The notes: generated by a model from the letters alone, not told the origin. Counted from the stretch's first letter, positions 22,912-35,657 are shown. The stretch is DNA of 64,000 nt from Macrostomum hystrix (GCA_950097015.1 CATNEN010000038.1:26139001-26203000), one strand, 5' to 3'. Numbers and translations are program-made.

Positions 22912-24455
22912 ACTCAACAATACTTACTGTCACTCTACAATACTTACTATCACTCTACAATACTTACTGTCACTCTACAGTACTTACTGTCACTCTACAA
23001 TACTTACTGTCACTCTACAATACTTACTGTCACTCTACAATACTTACTGTCACTCTACAATACTTAAGTCACTCTACAACAATACTTACTGTCACTCTAC
23101 AATACTTAAGTCACTCTACAATACTTACTGTCACTCTACAATACTTAAGTCACTCTACAATACTTACTGTCACTCTACAAAACTTACTGTCACTCTAGAC
23201 CACTTACTTTCACTCTAGACCACTTACTGTAACTTATTGTAACTCTAGAGTACTTACTCTCACTCTAGAGTACTTACTCTCACTCTAGAGTACTTACTCT
23301 CACTCTAGAGTACTTACTCTCACTCTAGAGTACTTACTATCACTCTGGAGTACTTACTATCACTCTAGAGTACTTACTCTCACTCTAGAGTACTTACTAT
23401 CACTCTGGAGTACTTACTCTCACTCTGGAGTACTTACTATCACTCTGGAGTACTTACTATCACTCTAGAGTACTTACTATCACTCTAGAGTACTTACTCT
23501 CACTCTAGAGTACTTACTCTCACTCTAGAGTACTTACTCTCACTCTAGAGTACTTACTCTCACTCTGGAGTACTTACTATCACTCTGGAGTACTTACTAT
23601 CACTCTGGAGTACTTACTCTCACTCTAGAGTACTTACTCTCACTCTAGAGTACTTACTATCACTCTGGAGTACTTACTATCACTCTAGAGTACTTACTAT
23701 CACTCTGGAGTACTTACTCTCACTCTGGAGTACTTACTCTCACTCTGGAGTACTTACTATCACTCTGGAGTACTTACTATCACTCTGGAGTACTTACTAT
23801 CACTCTGGAGTACTTACTATCACTCTAGAGTACTTACTATCACTCTGGAGTACGCACTATCACTCTAGAGTACTTACTATCACTCTGGAGTACTTACTAT
23901 CACTCTAAAGTACTTACTATCACTCTGGAGTACGTACTATCACTCTGGAGTACTTACTCTCACTCTGGAGTACGTACTATCACTCTGGAGTACTTACTCT
24001 CACTCTGGAGTACGTACTATCACTCTAAAGTACTTACTATCACTCTGGAGTACTTACTCTCACTCTGGAGTACTTAATATCACTCTGGAGTACTTACTAT
24101 CACTCTGGAGTACTTACTATCACTCTGGAGTACTTACTATCACTCTAGAGTACTTACTATCACTCTGGAGTACTTACTATCACTCTGGAGTACTTAATAT
24201 CACTCTAGAGTACTTACTATCACTCTGGAGTACTTACTATCACTCTGGAGTACTTACTATCACTCTGGAGTACTTAATATCACTCTAGAGTACCTACTAT
24301 CACTCTAAAGTACTTACTATCACTCTAGAGTACTTACTATCACTCTGGAGTACTTACTATCACTCTGGAGTACTTAATATCACTCTAGAGTACTTAATAT
24401 CACTCTAGAGTACTTACTATCACTCTGGAGTACTTACTATCACTCTGGAGTAATC
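22912..24455. repeat. 20-bp minisatellite in two subfamilies
   Basis: 22912-23215 has units of TACTTACTGTCACTCTACAA with some 17-bp deletions (TACTTAAGTCACTCTACAA-like). 23216-24455 shifts to TACTTACTATCACTCTGGAG and CTAGAG variants, strictly 20 bp. It lies between the precursor and TTC8 genes and ends about 280 bp beyond the TTC8 stop codon. Confidence 0.96.
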
Positions 24456-24737
24456 ACCGTCACTCAAGAACACTTACTGAAACTTTAATCGAAGGCAATT
24501 TACATATATTAGGCGTACTTTCATAGAGTATAATTAGCTTTATACTTTTAAAGAAATATTGGTTCGTCATTTTTTATCACAATATATTTTTCGCTTTAAC
24601 ATAGCTTGTACATTACAGAGACCAAATAGAGTGATTATTTAAGTGTTTAAAACGAAAATTGAGAAACAAAGAATGGCTGAAATATGCCTGTTAAAAGGAA
24701 ACAGAAATTGTTATAATCTGTGCCAATTCAAACGTTC

Positions 24738-27700
24738 TCAAATCTCTGAGAAGTGCACCTTCAATGCGTTCAACATATCCTTTGAGTCCGAATGATTCGG
24801 AAAGAATTGCTGAGCTCGATTGACCGACTGGTAGGCCGTTTGAAGATCGCCCATTCTCTCAGCCATGATGGCCACATTGTAGTGCGGCTCGAACATGGAC
24901 GGACAAAGCGTGCTAGCGGCCTGAAAGAACGACCGGGCCATCTCCAGATTGTTTCGGCGCAGTTCCAGCACACCGAGGTTGTTGTAGGCCTCGGCGTGGT
25001 CATTGTTGTAGGACAGCGCCAGACGGAACGCCTGGTAGGACAGGCTGAGGTCACCAACGGCCTGAGAGGAACGCGTGCGGTTTGAAAAGGTTTCAAAGGC
25101 ATCTCTCCCGTGTCTCACCTCTCCCGTGTCTCATCTCTCCCGTGTCTCATCTCTCCTGTGTCTCATCTCTCTCAGTGTCTCATCTCTCCCCGTGTCTCAT
25201 CTCTCCCGTGTCTCATCTCTCCCGCGTCTCATCTCTCCCGTGTCTCATCTCTCCCGTGTCTCATCTCTCCCGTGTCTCATCTCTCCCGTGTCTCATCTCT
25301 CCCGTGTCTCATCTCTCCCGTGTCTCATCTCTCCCGTGTCTCACCTCTCCCGTGTCTCATCTCTCCCGTGTCTCATCTCTCCCGTGTCTCATCTCTCCCG
25401 TGTGTCATCTCTCCCGTGTCTCATCTCTCCTGTGTCTCATCTCTCCTGTGTCTCATCTCTCCTGTGTCTCATCTCTCCCGTGTGTCATCTCTCCCGTGTC
25501 TCATCTCTCCCGTGTCTCATCTCTCCCGTGTCTCATCTCTCCCATGTCTCATCTCTCCCGTGTCTCATCTCTCCCATGTCTCATCTCTCCCGTGTCTCAT
25601 CTCTAGCGTGTCTCATCTCTCCCGTGTCTCATCTCTCCCGTGTCTCATCTCTCCCGTGTCTCATCTCTCCCGTGTCTCATCTCTCCCGTGTCTCATCTCT
25701 CCTTTGTCTCATCTCTCCCGTGTCTCACCTCTCCCGTGTCTCACCTCTCCCGTGTCTCACCTCTCCCGTGTCTCATCTCTCCCGTGTCTTAACTCTCTTG
25801 TGTTTCTCTACCGTATTCAATCTCTTGTCATTCGTATACGTTAGTCATACATGCATCACATACTAAAAGCAGTTATTTAATCTCTTTTTCAGCATTTCTG
25901 TGTCTGCATTACCTAATTAATTGTCTTTTTCTAATGCTTTTTTCCAAATCATTTGTTCTTCATCTGGTAATCAAATGCTGCTGTAAATATTGGCCCTTTT
26001 CCTATTGAAGTTGAGGCCCAATTTTCTTTAAACTCGATACAAACAGGTGGTTCAGCTTGTCTGCTAGGAGTCTACGTCATGCCTACTCAGCCACTGAACT
26101 GATGATGTCAAAGCAGTTTAAGATATCGGACACGCTGCAGCTTGCAACAGGGTGTACTTTAGCTGCTGTACTAGCAGGAAAAAGTGATAATTTTCTGTAT
26201 CTTTTTCAGGTCTTCTTTTAGAAAAAACGTTTCGATTGTAGATGATAGAATCAAAACAGCTACACACGATCACACGACCTGGGATATAACTTTTCCAGAA
26301 ATATTAGGATTTTTAAGCGATTTTTGTGATTCTGAGAGTAAGAATACAGAATGTAATTCTTGGCAGCTGCACAGGTGCGAGTTGGTACAGCAAATAATTT
26401 CAATTCACAAAGAATCTGATAGAAATACACAGATTGAATCAGTTGTTTATCTTACAACTTACGCCTTATATTATTAAACCCACACTACTAGGGAAAATAA
26501 ACTCTCACCCCTTATCGATAATAAACTCTCACCCCTTATCGATAATAAACTCTCACCCCTTATCGATAATAAACTCTCACCCCTTATCCATAATAAACTC
26601 TCACCCCTTATCGACAATAAACTCTCACCCCTTATCGATAATAAACTCTCACCCCTTATCGATAACAAAGTCTAACCCCTTATCGATAATAAAGTCTCAC
26701 CCCTTATCGATAATAAACTCTCAGCCCTTATCGATAATTAACTCTCACCCCTTATCAATAATAAACTCTCACCCCTTATCGATAATAAACTCTCACCCCT
26801 TATCGATAATAAACTCTCACCCCTTATCGATAATAAACTCTCACCCCTTATCGATAATAAACTCTAACCCCTTATCGATAATAAACTCTAACCCCTTATC
26901 GATAATAAACTCTAACCCCTTATCGATAATAAAGTCTCACCCCTTTATCAAGGATAAACTCCCCTATAATCTTATCTTTCTAACAGCAGTTAAAAAATAG
27001 CTTATTAAAGATCCACTTACCAGAGCCACGTGGCCTAGGTTGTACCAAACGTCGGCTAGTTCATCCTTCTTGGCTACTGTGATGGCTCGATCGAAACAAG
27101 TCAGACACATGTCGTACTGCTGGGCATAGAAACAGCACAAAGCCAGGTTGGTGTACAACTGGGCAGATGCGAGACCCAACTGCAGCAATCGTCTGGTAAT
27201 ATTTGAGGATGATCAATAGAAATTGGATAATGAAATGCTTCAAGTACTGAAATCTTACAGTTTCTGGAATGTGATTGCAGGTACGGAATACTGATTACAC
27301 GTACTCAAATAAGATTACAGATACTCAAATAAGATTACAGATACTCAAATAAGAGTACAGATACTCAAATAAGATTACAGATACTCAAATAAGATTACAG
27401 ATACTCAAATAAGATTACGGGTAATCGAATAAGATTACAGATACTCAAACAAGATTACAGGTACTCGAATAAGATTACAAGTACTTCATTTTTTACATGT
27501 ACTGAAGGTTTTGAAATCATTATTTTATGTATCTGAAATATGTAACTAAGACACAAGTCTGATTTGTACAAAGATAAAATAACTAGTATCAAGTTGAATA
27601 AATTGATAGGATTTGTTCTGAAGCAAAGAATTCGATTTTGACGTCAGTATCCTATGATTATTTTTTTAACAAAAAACTGAGAGATTATGGTACACCATTT

Positions 27701-29548
27701 AAACCTGAGTCTGAATAAACTCGAAGATAGATTTCAGGAAACAATTTTGTTTCTCTTCACTCGAGTCAAACGACGATTAGTAACTCGAGAAGCTATCGTT
27801 CTAATGTCAGCCGGGTAATGGCTCTTTGAAATATCGCCGCAGGCAAATTTCTGGAGAAAGGCTGAAGAAATCGAGTAGAAATTCTCGCTTTCTCTTTGAA
27901 TCTCTGAGATTTGATTTGATTTGATTTTATCGTGAGTTCTCGACTCAAATATGTAATTGAGGGTGGGTGTGGCTTCTCCCCAGTCCACGGACTGGACAGC
28001 CTTCAGATGCGCCGCTGCCCCAGGCCCAATTGGGACAGGTATAATCAATTATATTTATTAGCATTTGTTATACGTACCTGTATATTTTCAAAGCCAACTC
28101 GGGTTGGTCATTGTAAAAGTACTGAGTGGCTATGGAGGCCAGGGCTTCAATATTCATTGCGTCGTAGCGAAGGACGTCTTTGTAACACTCGGTAGCTTTT
28201 TCTAGATTTCCCAGGCCCTGGATAGTGAAAATAGGCTCTGCTTATTTAGGCACAAAAGAAAACTTTGCCACTACGTTGCTATTCTCTACTCTCATTCTTT
28301 TCTCTCAGCTCTATTCTCATCCTTTCCTCTCAGCTCTACTCTCATTCTTTTCTCTCCTCTTTTCTCACCCTTTCCTCTCAGCTCTGTTCTCACCCTTTCC
28401 TCTCAGCTCTACTCTCATTCTTTTCTCTCCTCTTTTCTCACCCTTTCCTCTCAGCTCTGTTCTCACCCTTTCCTCTCAGCTCTACTCTCATCCCTTCTTC
28501 TAAGCTCTATTCTCACCCTTTCCTCTCAGCTCTATTCTCACCCTTTCCTCTCAGCTCTATTCTCATCCTTTCCTCTCAGCTCTACTCTCATTCTTTTCTC
28601 TCCTCTTTTCTCACCCTTTTCTCTCAGCACTATTCTCACCCTTTCTTCTCAGCTCTACTCTCATCCCTTCTTCTAAGCTCTATTCTCACCCTTTCCTCTC
28701 AGCTCTATTCTCATCCTTTCCTCTCAGCTCTACTCTCATTCTTTTCTCTCAGCTCTATTCTCACACTTTACTCTCACCTCCTGAATTCTGGCCAATCCAG
28801 TGAGCAGGCATCGATCATTGGGAAACTTGCTCAGTCCCTGATTATAGTTGTCTATGGCAGCCAGTGGCTGGTCCAGTTTAGCATAGACTTTGCCCAGCAA
28901 CAAGTAGCTCTCAAGGCACTCTTGCTGTTTGAGGGCAGATCTCAGCTGCTGCTCACAGTCACGAAACAATCCCAGCTTGTAATAACAGCGAGCCAGTTGA
29001 AGCTTCCACCACCAGTCCTGAAACTGGTGCGCCTCGGTTGCCATGGCGGCCAGTTGAAGCGCAGTTCTGACATCGTTCTCGTGATAAAGAATGTACTCAA
29101 ATAAGGCCCGACTCATCTGAGGCTTGGGCGCGTATTTGGCAAAGTTGAGCCTGCTCAAATTTATAAATGGACCGTCTGGTGTGCTCAACATGGAGGCCGT
29201 GCCCAGGCGGACAAGCCGACCCGATGATGACGTCACTGGGCGAGCGTTCGAGGCTGTGCGAGGAGTCTTCAGTGCCTGGGAAAGTTTGTAGTGGATGACG
29301 CTTGTAGTAGTCTCGTAAGCCTACTTATAGTATACCTTTTAACAAATTTTTCTGACATAACTGAAGTTTATTTAGTCCTAGAAAAGTGAGTTTGATTTAG
29401 TCAGCACTCGGAGTTTACCGTAGACAATAGTAAAAAATGATATCGATTTAGTCAAGTGCCGCGTTTTTAAACCGTTCCATGACTTGATATTCTAAGAAAC
29501 GAGTTTTCATTAAATAACGGTGTACCAGACAGACAGGACAGACAGACT

Positions 29549-29579
<31 letters not shown>

Positions 29580-29600
29580 TGACAGACAGACAGACAGACT

Positions 29601-29635
<35 letters not shown>

Positions 29636-29700
29636 TGACTGACAGACAGACAGACTGACAGACAGACAGGCTGACAGACAGACAGGCTGACAGACAGACT

Positions 29701-29736
<36 letters not shown>

Positions 29737-29768
29737 GGCTGACAGACAGACAGGCTGACAGACAGACT

Positions 29769-29827
<59 letters not shown>

Positions 29828-30031
29828 TGACAGACAGACAAAATGACAGACAGGCTGACAGACAAACTGACAGACAGACTGACAGACAGACAAACTGACA
29901 GACAGGCTGACAGACAAACTGACAGACAGGCTGACAGACAGACAGACAGACAGACAAACTGACAGACAGGCTGACAGACAGACAGACAGGCTGACAGACA
30001 GACTGACAGACAGACAGACAGACAGACATTC

Positions 30032-30095
<64 letters not shown>

Positions 30096-31367
30096 TGACA
30101 GACAGACAGACAGACAGACTGACAGACTGACAGACAGACAAACTGACAGACAGGCTGACAGACAAACTGACAGACAGACTGACAGACAGACAAACTGACA
30201 GACAGGCTGACAGACAAACTGACAGACAGGCTGACAGACAGACAGACAGACTGACAAACTGACAGACAGACAGACAGGCTCACAGACAGGCTGACAGACA
30301 GACAGACAGGCAGGCAGACAGACAGACAGACAGACACAATGGCTGACAGACAGACAGACAAGACAGACGGGCAGGCAGGCACAAACGCCAGTCCCACCTG
30401 TTCAAGCGAGCCAGCTCCGGAGCTCTGTGTGCCGGGCCGAGCAAAGCCGGTGACCGGCCTTCCTGACTGAGTTGAGGGCCGCATCGCCTGCTGCAAGCCT
30501 CCGGCACCGCCGCCGCCGCCAGCTGTCGCAACCCGCAGAGATGTGCCCGGCCTAGCCACCGACGCGATGGCCGAATCATCCAACAGGCCCTCTGCCATGC
30601 CGTCTTCGTCATTCTCGATGTCATCGACGTAGACTTGCTCAGTGAGGGCCTGCATCTTGAGCAGCCAGGCAGCCTAGCATTGCGGAAGTATTAGGGAGTA
30701 TAGCTAAAAAGCTCTTCATAAAATCAAAAACAGTTAAATATTTCCAGAATAAATCAATGACTATAAGCCTCTCGTACTCAAAAGAAATAACAAATTTAAT
30801 CACAAAAAAACAATTTTTTATAATAAAGGACTCAGAACCAGCAGCACTAAGTTATTTTTCCTAAATTTGTAAACAAATCGACCTAATTACAGTGGTTTAT
30901 TTCAAACAAACATGGCAGCAACTTGTAGTTAAAAAGAATTTTTTATTTAGACACTAAAGTAATGAAGATATAGTATAGAGAATATACATTATCATTGCCT
31001 CATTCATCACACTATCTTTTACAATATATATATTTCACCATTTACTAAAAATTAAATATTTAATTAACTTACAATGTAATTATTCAATTCTACAATTTCT
31101 AAATATTTAGCTTTTAATTTAAATATATCAGTGAGACGCTTCTTACGTATCCGCTAAACAACTTAAACAAGTTTGCTACTATTTTAGACTTATTTAAAAC
31201 AACATTTAGCAACCATTTTATACATACGCCATTCAAGTAAAACCTGTTGACAACTATTGAATTACCTCATCGAAAGAATTTTTTTCTAATATTTCGGTGC
31301 ACTTCTCAACACATTTTTCAAACTTGCGCCTTCGAAATAGACTGAGAGCTTGAAATAACGGGTCCAT
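24738..31367 (-). CDS. TTC8: TTC8/BBS8, BBSome TPR subunit
   Basis: Subunit of the BBSome, the coat complex that moves membrane proteins in and out of cilia. Exons (in minus order): 31367-31266, 30673-30398, 29275-28778, 28217-28078, 27192-27021, 25061-24738. All have GT/AG ends and matching phases, giving 503 aa (human about 515-541). Family hallmarks: N-terminal FRRRKFEKC; WLLKMQALTEQVYVDDIE; RPGTSLR; TPRTASNARPVTSSSGRLV; the SPDGPFINLSRL-type motif as TPDGPFINLSRLN; FEYILYHENDV; DWWWKLQLARCYYKLG; LALCCFYAQQYDM; DVWYNLGHVA; HAEAYNNLGVLEL. Tetratricopeptide repeats run from about residue 195 to the end. Four of five introns hold minisatellites. Presence of the gene implies ciliated cells. 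No frameshift or missing segment is seen. Confidence 0.95.
25099..25812. repeat. 16-bp minisatellite in TTC8 intron 5
   Basis: About 44 units of GTGTCTCATCTCTCCC, the dispersed family. It ends about 40 bp from the intron 5 acceptor at 25062. TTC8 runs on the minus strand, so the array is antisense to the orientation seen in the ptf1a and thioredoxin-fold genes. Confidence 0.95.
25813..26490. other. Unique part of TTC8 intron 5
   Basis: Non-repetitive. A 97-residue plus-strand open frame near 26184 shows no domain I recognise and is AT-rich; I do not call it a gene. Confidence 0.45.
26491..26960. repeat. 24-bp minisatellite in TTC8 intron 5, with TATCGATA cores
   Basis: About 19 units with core CCCCTTATCGATAATAAACT. 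Most contain the palindrome TATCGATA. It begins about 60 bp inside the intron from the donor at 27020, so this intron holds one array near each splice site. Confidence 0.95.
27276..27483. repeat. 20-bp minisatellite in TTC8 intron 4
   Basis: About 10 units of ATACTCAAATAAGATTACAG with a few substitutions. It begins about 85 bp from the exon 5 acceptor. The remaining 27484-28077 of the intron is unique. Confidence 0.9.
28281..28780. repeat. 25-bp minisatellite abutting the TTC8 exon 3 donor
   Basis: About 20 units with core CTCAGCTCTATTCTCACCC, length 23-25 bp. On the gene (minus) strand each unit contains GGGTGAGAAT, a close match to a 5' splice site, and the array runs to within about 10 bp of the true donor at 28777. 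Confidence 0.92.
29525..30365. repeat. (CAGA)n / ACTGACAG microsatellite in TTC8 intron 2
   Basis: Tetranucleotide GACA repeats interrupted by CTGACAGA, GGCTGACA and AAACTGACA variants, over 800 bp. It starts about 30 bp inside the intron from the exon 2 donor at 30397. Cys/Leu/Ser-rich open frames on the minus strand are artefacts. Confidence 0.95.
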
Positions 31368-33095
31368 GTGTGAAAACAAAATCGTTTTTAACCTACAATT
31401 GAATTAAAGGTAAGTTGGAGATTGCATTATTGACGACGAAAACAAAAAGTAAAAAAGGAGTGAAGTTAAAACGTTGGAATGCAAATAATTTTTTAAGTAG
31501 TATCTTTTTGGTAGTTAATATACAGTATTTGACAACTAATAGTTAATTAAGTAGCTTGATAAACTGCATTTTATCAAATTGCAATAACACTTGTACTATC
31601 TTAGTCAAATGTTGTTTTATCGCGTATTAGAAAATCCGTTTAAAATTTACGCGAGCCGTGCTAAACATGCTAAACAGAAAGTAGACCGAAGCCGAATTCA
31701 ACTGGTTTAATATCCATAATTCCACAAATTGACTTCAAATTTAACACAATATTATTTTTTTAATTCAGATGCTTAAATAAATTAGGGCATATACGTCTCT
31801 TTTTAGTTCATTAAATTGCAGTGCCACACGAATTCAGAGCACATTAAATTTCGGTTTTGACTTTCTATTTCACACTCGTGATTTAACAAACTAAATAGAC
31901 ATGTTTAGAACGAATAATCAACTAAATATATATACATCTATTATGCATTTTTATTATAAGGAATGATTTACCCAGAATTTTTTTAGCTACAATTAATAAA
32001 AAAGTACTTGTTTTAAGAACACCACTTTAAATGCAGTGGGTCCATCTTCATAAACGAACAAATTTATTCAGAAATCGAACAGTATTTTACAACATAATAA
32101 ACTAATAAAATACTCTACAAGAACAGCCAAATCTATAAGTCCTATAATAAACCACAGAACCTACCTACCACACGCAGCAGTTTCTAGATAATATCACCTA
32201 ACACAAGCTGCGTGTGCCAATTTGCGTAATATATACTTTCATTGTTTATCTTTATTTTAAAGGTATATTTGCTAGTTTAATATGGCTAAAATAGTTTTTA
32301 GTCATCAAAGCTACTACACATATAGATGCTTGGCCAGTTGACCAATAGTTATAGGTGATTCATTTGCAATTCTTATGCTAATTTGGATGCATTTATTAAA
32401 GTATATCAAAAACCTCTTTATTTTAAGAGACTATATTTTAGCGTTGAAATTTTTTTAGCAAAAAATTCAAGGCGCAAAAAAATTCGTAGTTTCACAAAAC
32501 AGAACATAATTTGGATAATTTTCAAGGTAAAACGAAAAAACAGAGTGATGCATTAGTAGCGGCTAAACACATGAAATTCAGTGCCTCCACTTTTACGACG
32601 TTATATGGCAACAATGCTTAAATATTCTAATTACAAATAGTGACTTTAACGCACAGCAGTTATAGAGTTACAGGTTACAGCTAAAGCATAATGCGCATTC
32701 ATGCACACAAACATCATTGATGATGTAAACTCGAATTGGAAAGTGGTTAAAAACATGTGTTTAGGTGCAACTTTTGACACTTTAGACTTTCGATTCGAAA
32801 GTTAACGCACTTACGAGAAAATGTAACGACATAAAAGTCAAAGCTTACGTAAATCAATTTTTAGTATATCGTCTTGTCCAACACGGTATAGTCTTGTCTA
32901 AACATCATAAAGTCAGCCATTTTGGGGATACATTTGAGGCCACGATAGTAAGACAACAGAAATAATAGACTTTAGTTAGATCTAAACAACAGAAATGAAA
33001 CATAGTGCAGCTTTCAGGAAGAAGAATGACTGCAGGTGTGTTTTAGACAAAGTAAAATAAAAAAAACATGATCCACAAACCTTTAATTAAAGAGT
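31368..33095. other. TTC8 upstream region and 3' flank of the LRR gene
   Basis: 1.7 kb of AT-rich unique sequence without arrays and with no supported exon. The TTC8 promoter must lie in its left part. I did not find a convincing X-box (RFX site), which many ciliary genes carry. ATTAAA on the minus strand at 33082-33087, 8 bases past the LRR-gene stop, is a candidate variant poly(A) signal. Confidence 0.45.
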
Positions 33096-35594
33096 CTAAG
33101 AAAGTAGATTGCCGTACAATTTGCTGCCGAATTTCACATCGGAGCTGGATGGAGTCAGCTCCATGTTCATCTCCAACAGACTGGGCTCAGTATCATAGGT
33201 GGAGATGCCCTGCTGCTGCTGCTGTCGGTGGTGATGATGACGCGATGTCAGGTGCTGCTGCGATTGCGACTGCGGCAGCAGTGGAGGTCCCGGTGGAGGC
33301 TGCAGCGGCTGTTGCTGATGCCCGAGCATGCTCTGCATACCGAGATGCTGCAGCTGCTGCTGCTGGTTGCCTAGGTAACCAGCGGCCGTGCGTTCCTGAC
33401 GCCGACGTCGTCGCTTAGCCACCAGATAGAATCCGCTAACCGAGGCGATGGCGATGATTAACAGCAGCAGTGCTGGCAAGGAGACGTAAAGCATCAACCG
33501 GGCGAAACCGCTGCCGCCTGCGGCTGCCGTGCCAAAAGTCGCATCCGCGGAGCCAGCCTTGCTGCCGTCACGACGTTGCCTGGGGCCGCAGGCTCGTTCG
33601 GTGAGCCCCTGGGGTGGCTCCTGCTGCTGACTGCTGCCATAGCGCGACTGGCAGACAAGGCGGCAGTCGGCCGCGGCCGAGGCGGCTGCTGCGGTGGCGG
33701 CTGGCGGCCACAGGCGCTCGTTGACGGTCAGTTCCAGGCCGCCGCTGCCTGAGCCTCCGAGGCCGCGCAGGCTGTCGGCGGTCAGTTGGGCGACGCTGCT
33801 GGGCTCGACGCCAAGGCTGATGTAGCGCACCGACTCGAGGCCGCAGAAGCCGCAGCCGTCGGCGTCAATTAGTCGAAGCCGATTCCCGCCCAGATCGAGG
33901 TGCGTCAACGCTCGGTCGACAGCCGGAAGCTGCCAGTTGACGCTGAACTCGGCCAGCCGGTTGTCGCGAAGGTCAAGAACGCTCAGAGCGGGCAGTTTTG
34001 CGAGCAGGGTCGGGTCCAGGGCGTCGATGCGGTTCTTGGAGAGGAACAGCGACTGCAGGCTGTGAAGTCCGTACAGGCTGGTAGAGCAGACTCTATCCAG
34101 TCTGTTTCCGCTGAGGTCCAGAAAGGCCAACTCGCTTAGATCGGCGAACGCCAACGGATCGAGGCGTCTGATTCGGTTGTCGCTGAGGTCTAGCTTGCGC
34201 AAACCGGTCAGGCCGGCAAAGTGTCCCTTGTGGAGCTCGGTTAGCTGGTTCTTCTCCAGGTAGAGATAGCGCAGGCTGGTCAATAGCTGGAACTCGTCTC
34301 CAGCCAGGGTTTGAATATAGTTGGATGCCAGGTTCAACGAGAAGGTATGGTTTAGACCGACGAACATCAGCCGGCGAACCTCGATTAGCCGGTTAGAAGC
34401 CAGGGACAGAGTGTCCAGACGAGGCAGCGGTGTGAAGGCAAAGTCCTCAACGTGTTCAATGTGGTTCTCGGTTAGCACTAGATAACGTAGGTTTGAGAGC
34501 CCAGCCAGTGTTCTGTTATTGACTGTGCGCAGTTCGTTCTTCTGCAATACCAGACTGCGAGTCCATGACAGGCTGGCGAAGCTATAGTCCTCAATCCGCT
34601 GGATGCTATTGTCGAACAGATTCAGCGAGTCTATTTTGCCGGCGTCGCGAAAGTCGTTGACTCGGATGCGCACAATGTGATTGCGCTGAATGTGCACCTC
34701 AGATAAACTGGCCGGGCCGAGGCCTGTGGCATAGGCCAGTAAATAGGTCGGCACCTGTACAAACTGGTTCCTATCCAAATATAGCGAGGTGAGATTGCCC
34801 ATGAAGTTGAACACGGTGCGGGACAGGTGAGAGATTCTGTTGTCAACCAGGCTGAGGTATTTCAACTGGCGGCAGCACTGGTCGAATGCCGAATCGCCGA
34901 CCGCGTCGATTCGATTGCCGAACAATTTTAAGCTGGAGAGCGACGTCAGGCCAGAGAAAGTGAAGTCTTGCAGCACCTTGATGAGATTGCGCTGCAGATT
35001 AAGCACCTGTAGCCGAGACATGCAGTCGAAACTGCTGGGATCGATTCGTTCGATCTGGTTGTTAGCCAGGTACAAGTACATCAGGGAGCGCAGGTTGCAC
35101 TGGTTGCCGGGGCTGAACACCCGCTGGGAGCCGAATGTGGCCTGGGAAATCTCTGTCAACTGATTGCCATCCAGATCCAGGTAGATGAGCTGTTGCAGAC
35201 TGTCAAACAGGCGGTGGGAAACCGACCGGATGCTATTGGAGCCCAGCTCAAGACGGTGCAGGTTGCGCAGGGACGCAAAGTGCGGCTGGTCGAGCACACT
35301 CAGCCGATTCGAACTCAGGTCGAGTTTGAGAAGGGCGGGTCCGATGGTGAGACCCATGCCAAGCTGGCCTTCGATGGCTTCAATGCCGAAGCCTGGCGCT
35401 GACAGCTCGTAGCCACGGCATTTGAATGTCGGCCCGGCCAGGAGCTGCTGCTGCTGCTGTGGCTGGCTAGTACCGAAGTCAAGCGCCGGGCTCCAGTTGT
35501 GGCAGGACAGTTCGCGCGATGCCTGGGCACTCGGCCGTGTCTGACAGACGCAAGTTACTGCCGGCTGGGACGCTGTGCTGAAGCTTGGCTCTTG

Positions 35595-35627
<33 letters not shown>

Positions 35628-35657
35628 CAACGCCGTGGTGTGAAACATGAGCACCAT
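33096..35657 (-). CDS. Single-pass leucine-rich-repeat cell-surface protein
   Basis: 853 aa in one exon, starting at the ATG at 35657 (the longer frame opens with a GTG). A signal peptide with a run of 10 leucines, encoded by a CTG/CAG tract, is followed by a Cys-containing N-terminal cap. About 20 typical 24-residue LRRs follow (KLDLSSNRL, RLELGSNSI, YLDLDGNQL through to HLDLGGNRL), then a Cys-bearing C-terminal region, an Ala/Gly-rich juxtamembrane stretch, one transmembrane helix (LMLYVSLPALLLLIIAIASV), a basic stop-transfer KRRRRR and a cytoplasmic tail of about 105 residues rich in Gln, His and Pro. There is no TIR, kinase, Ig or 7TM domain, so it is not a Toll, LRR-kinase or LGR receptor. 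It resembles chaoptin- and LRRC15-like adhesion proteins in layout. Function is unknown; cell adhesion or ligand binding is inferred. Confidence 0.85.

Noticed and set aside
26184-26477. 97-residue plus-strand frame inside TTC8 intron 5
   Set aside because: AT-rich, no recognisable motif, opposite strand to the host gene; a short chance frame is enough to explain it.
29448-30655. CLSV-type Cys-rich minus frame fused to a TTC8 exon
   Set aside because: The frame is read-through of the TTC8 exon 2 donor into the (CAGA)n intron; the GTGGGA donor at 30397 fits TTC8 homology precisely.
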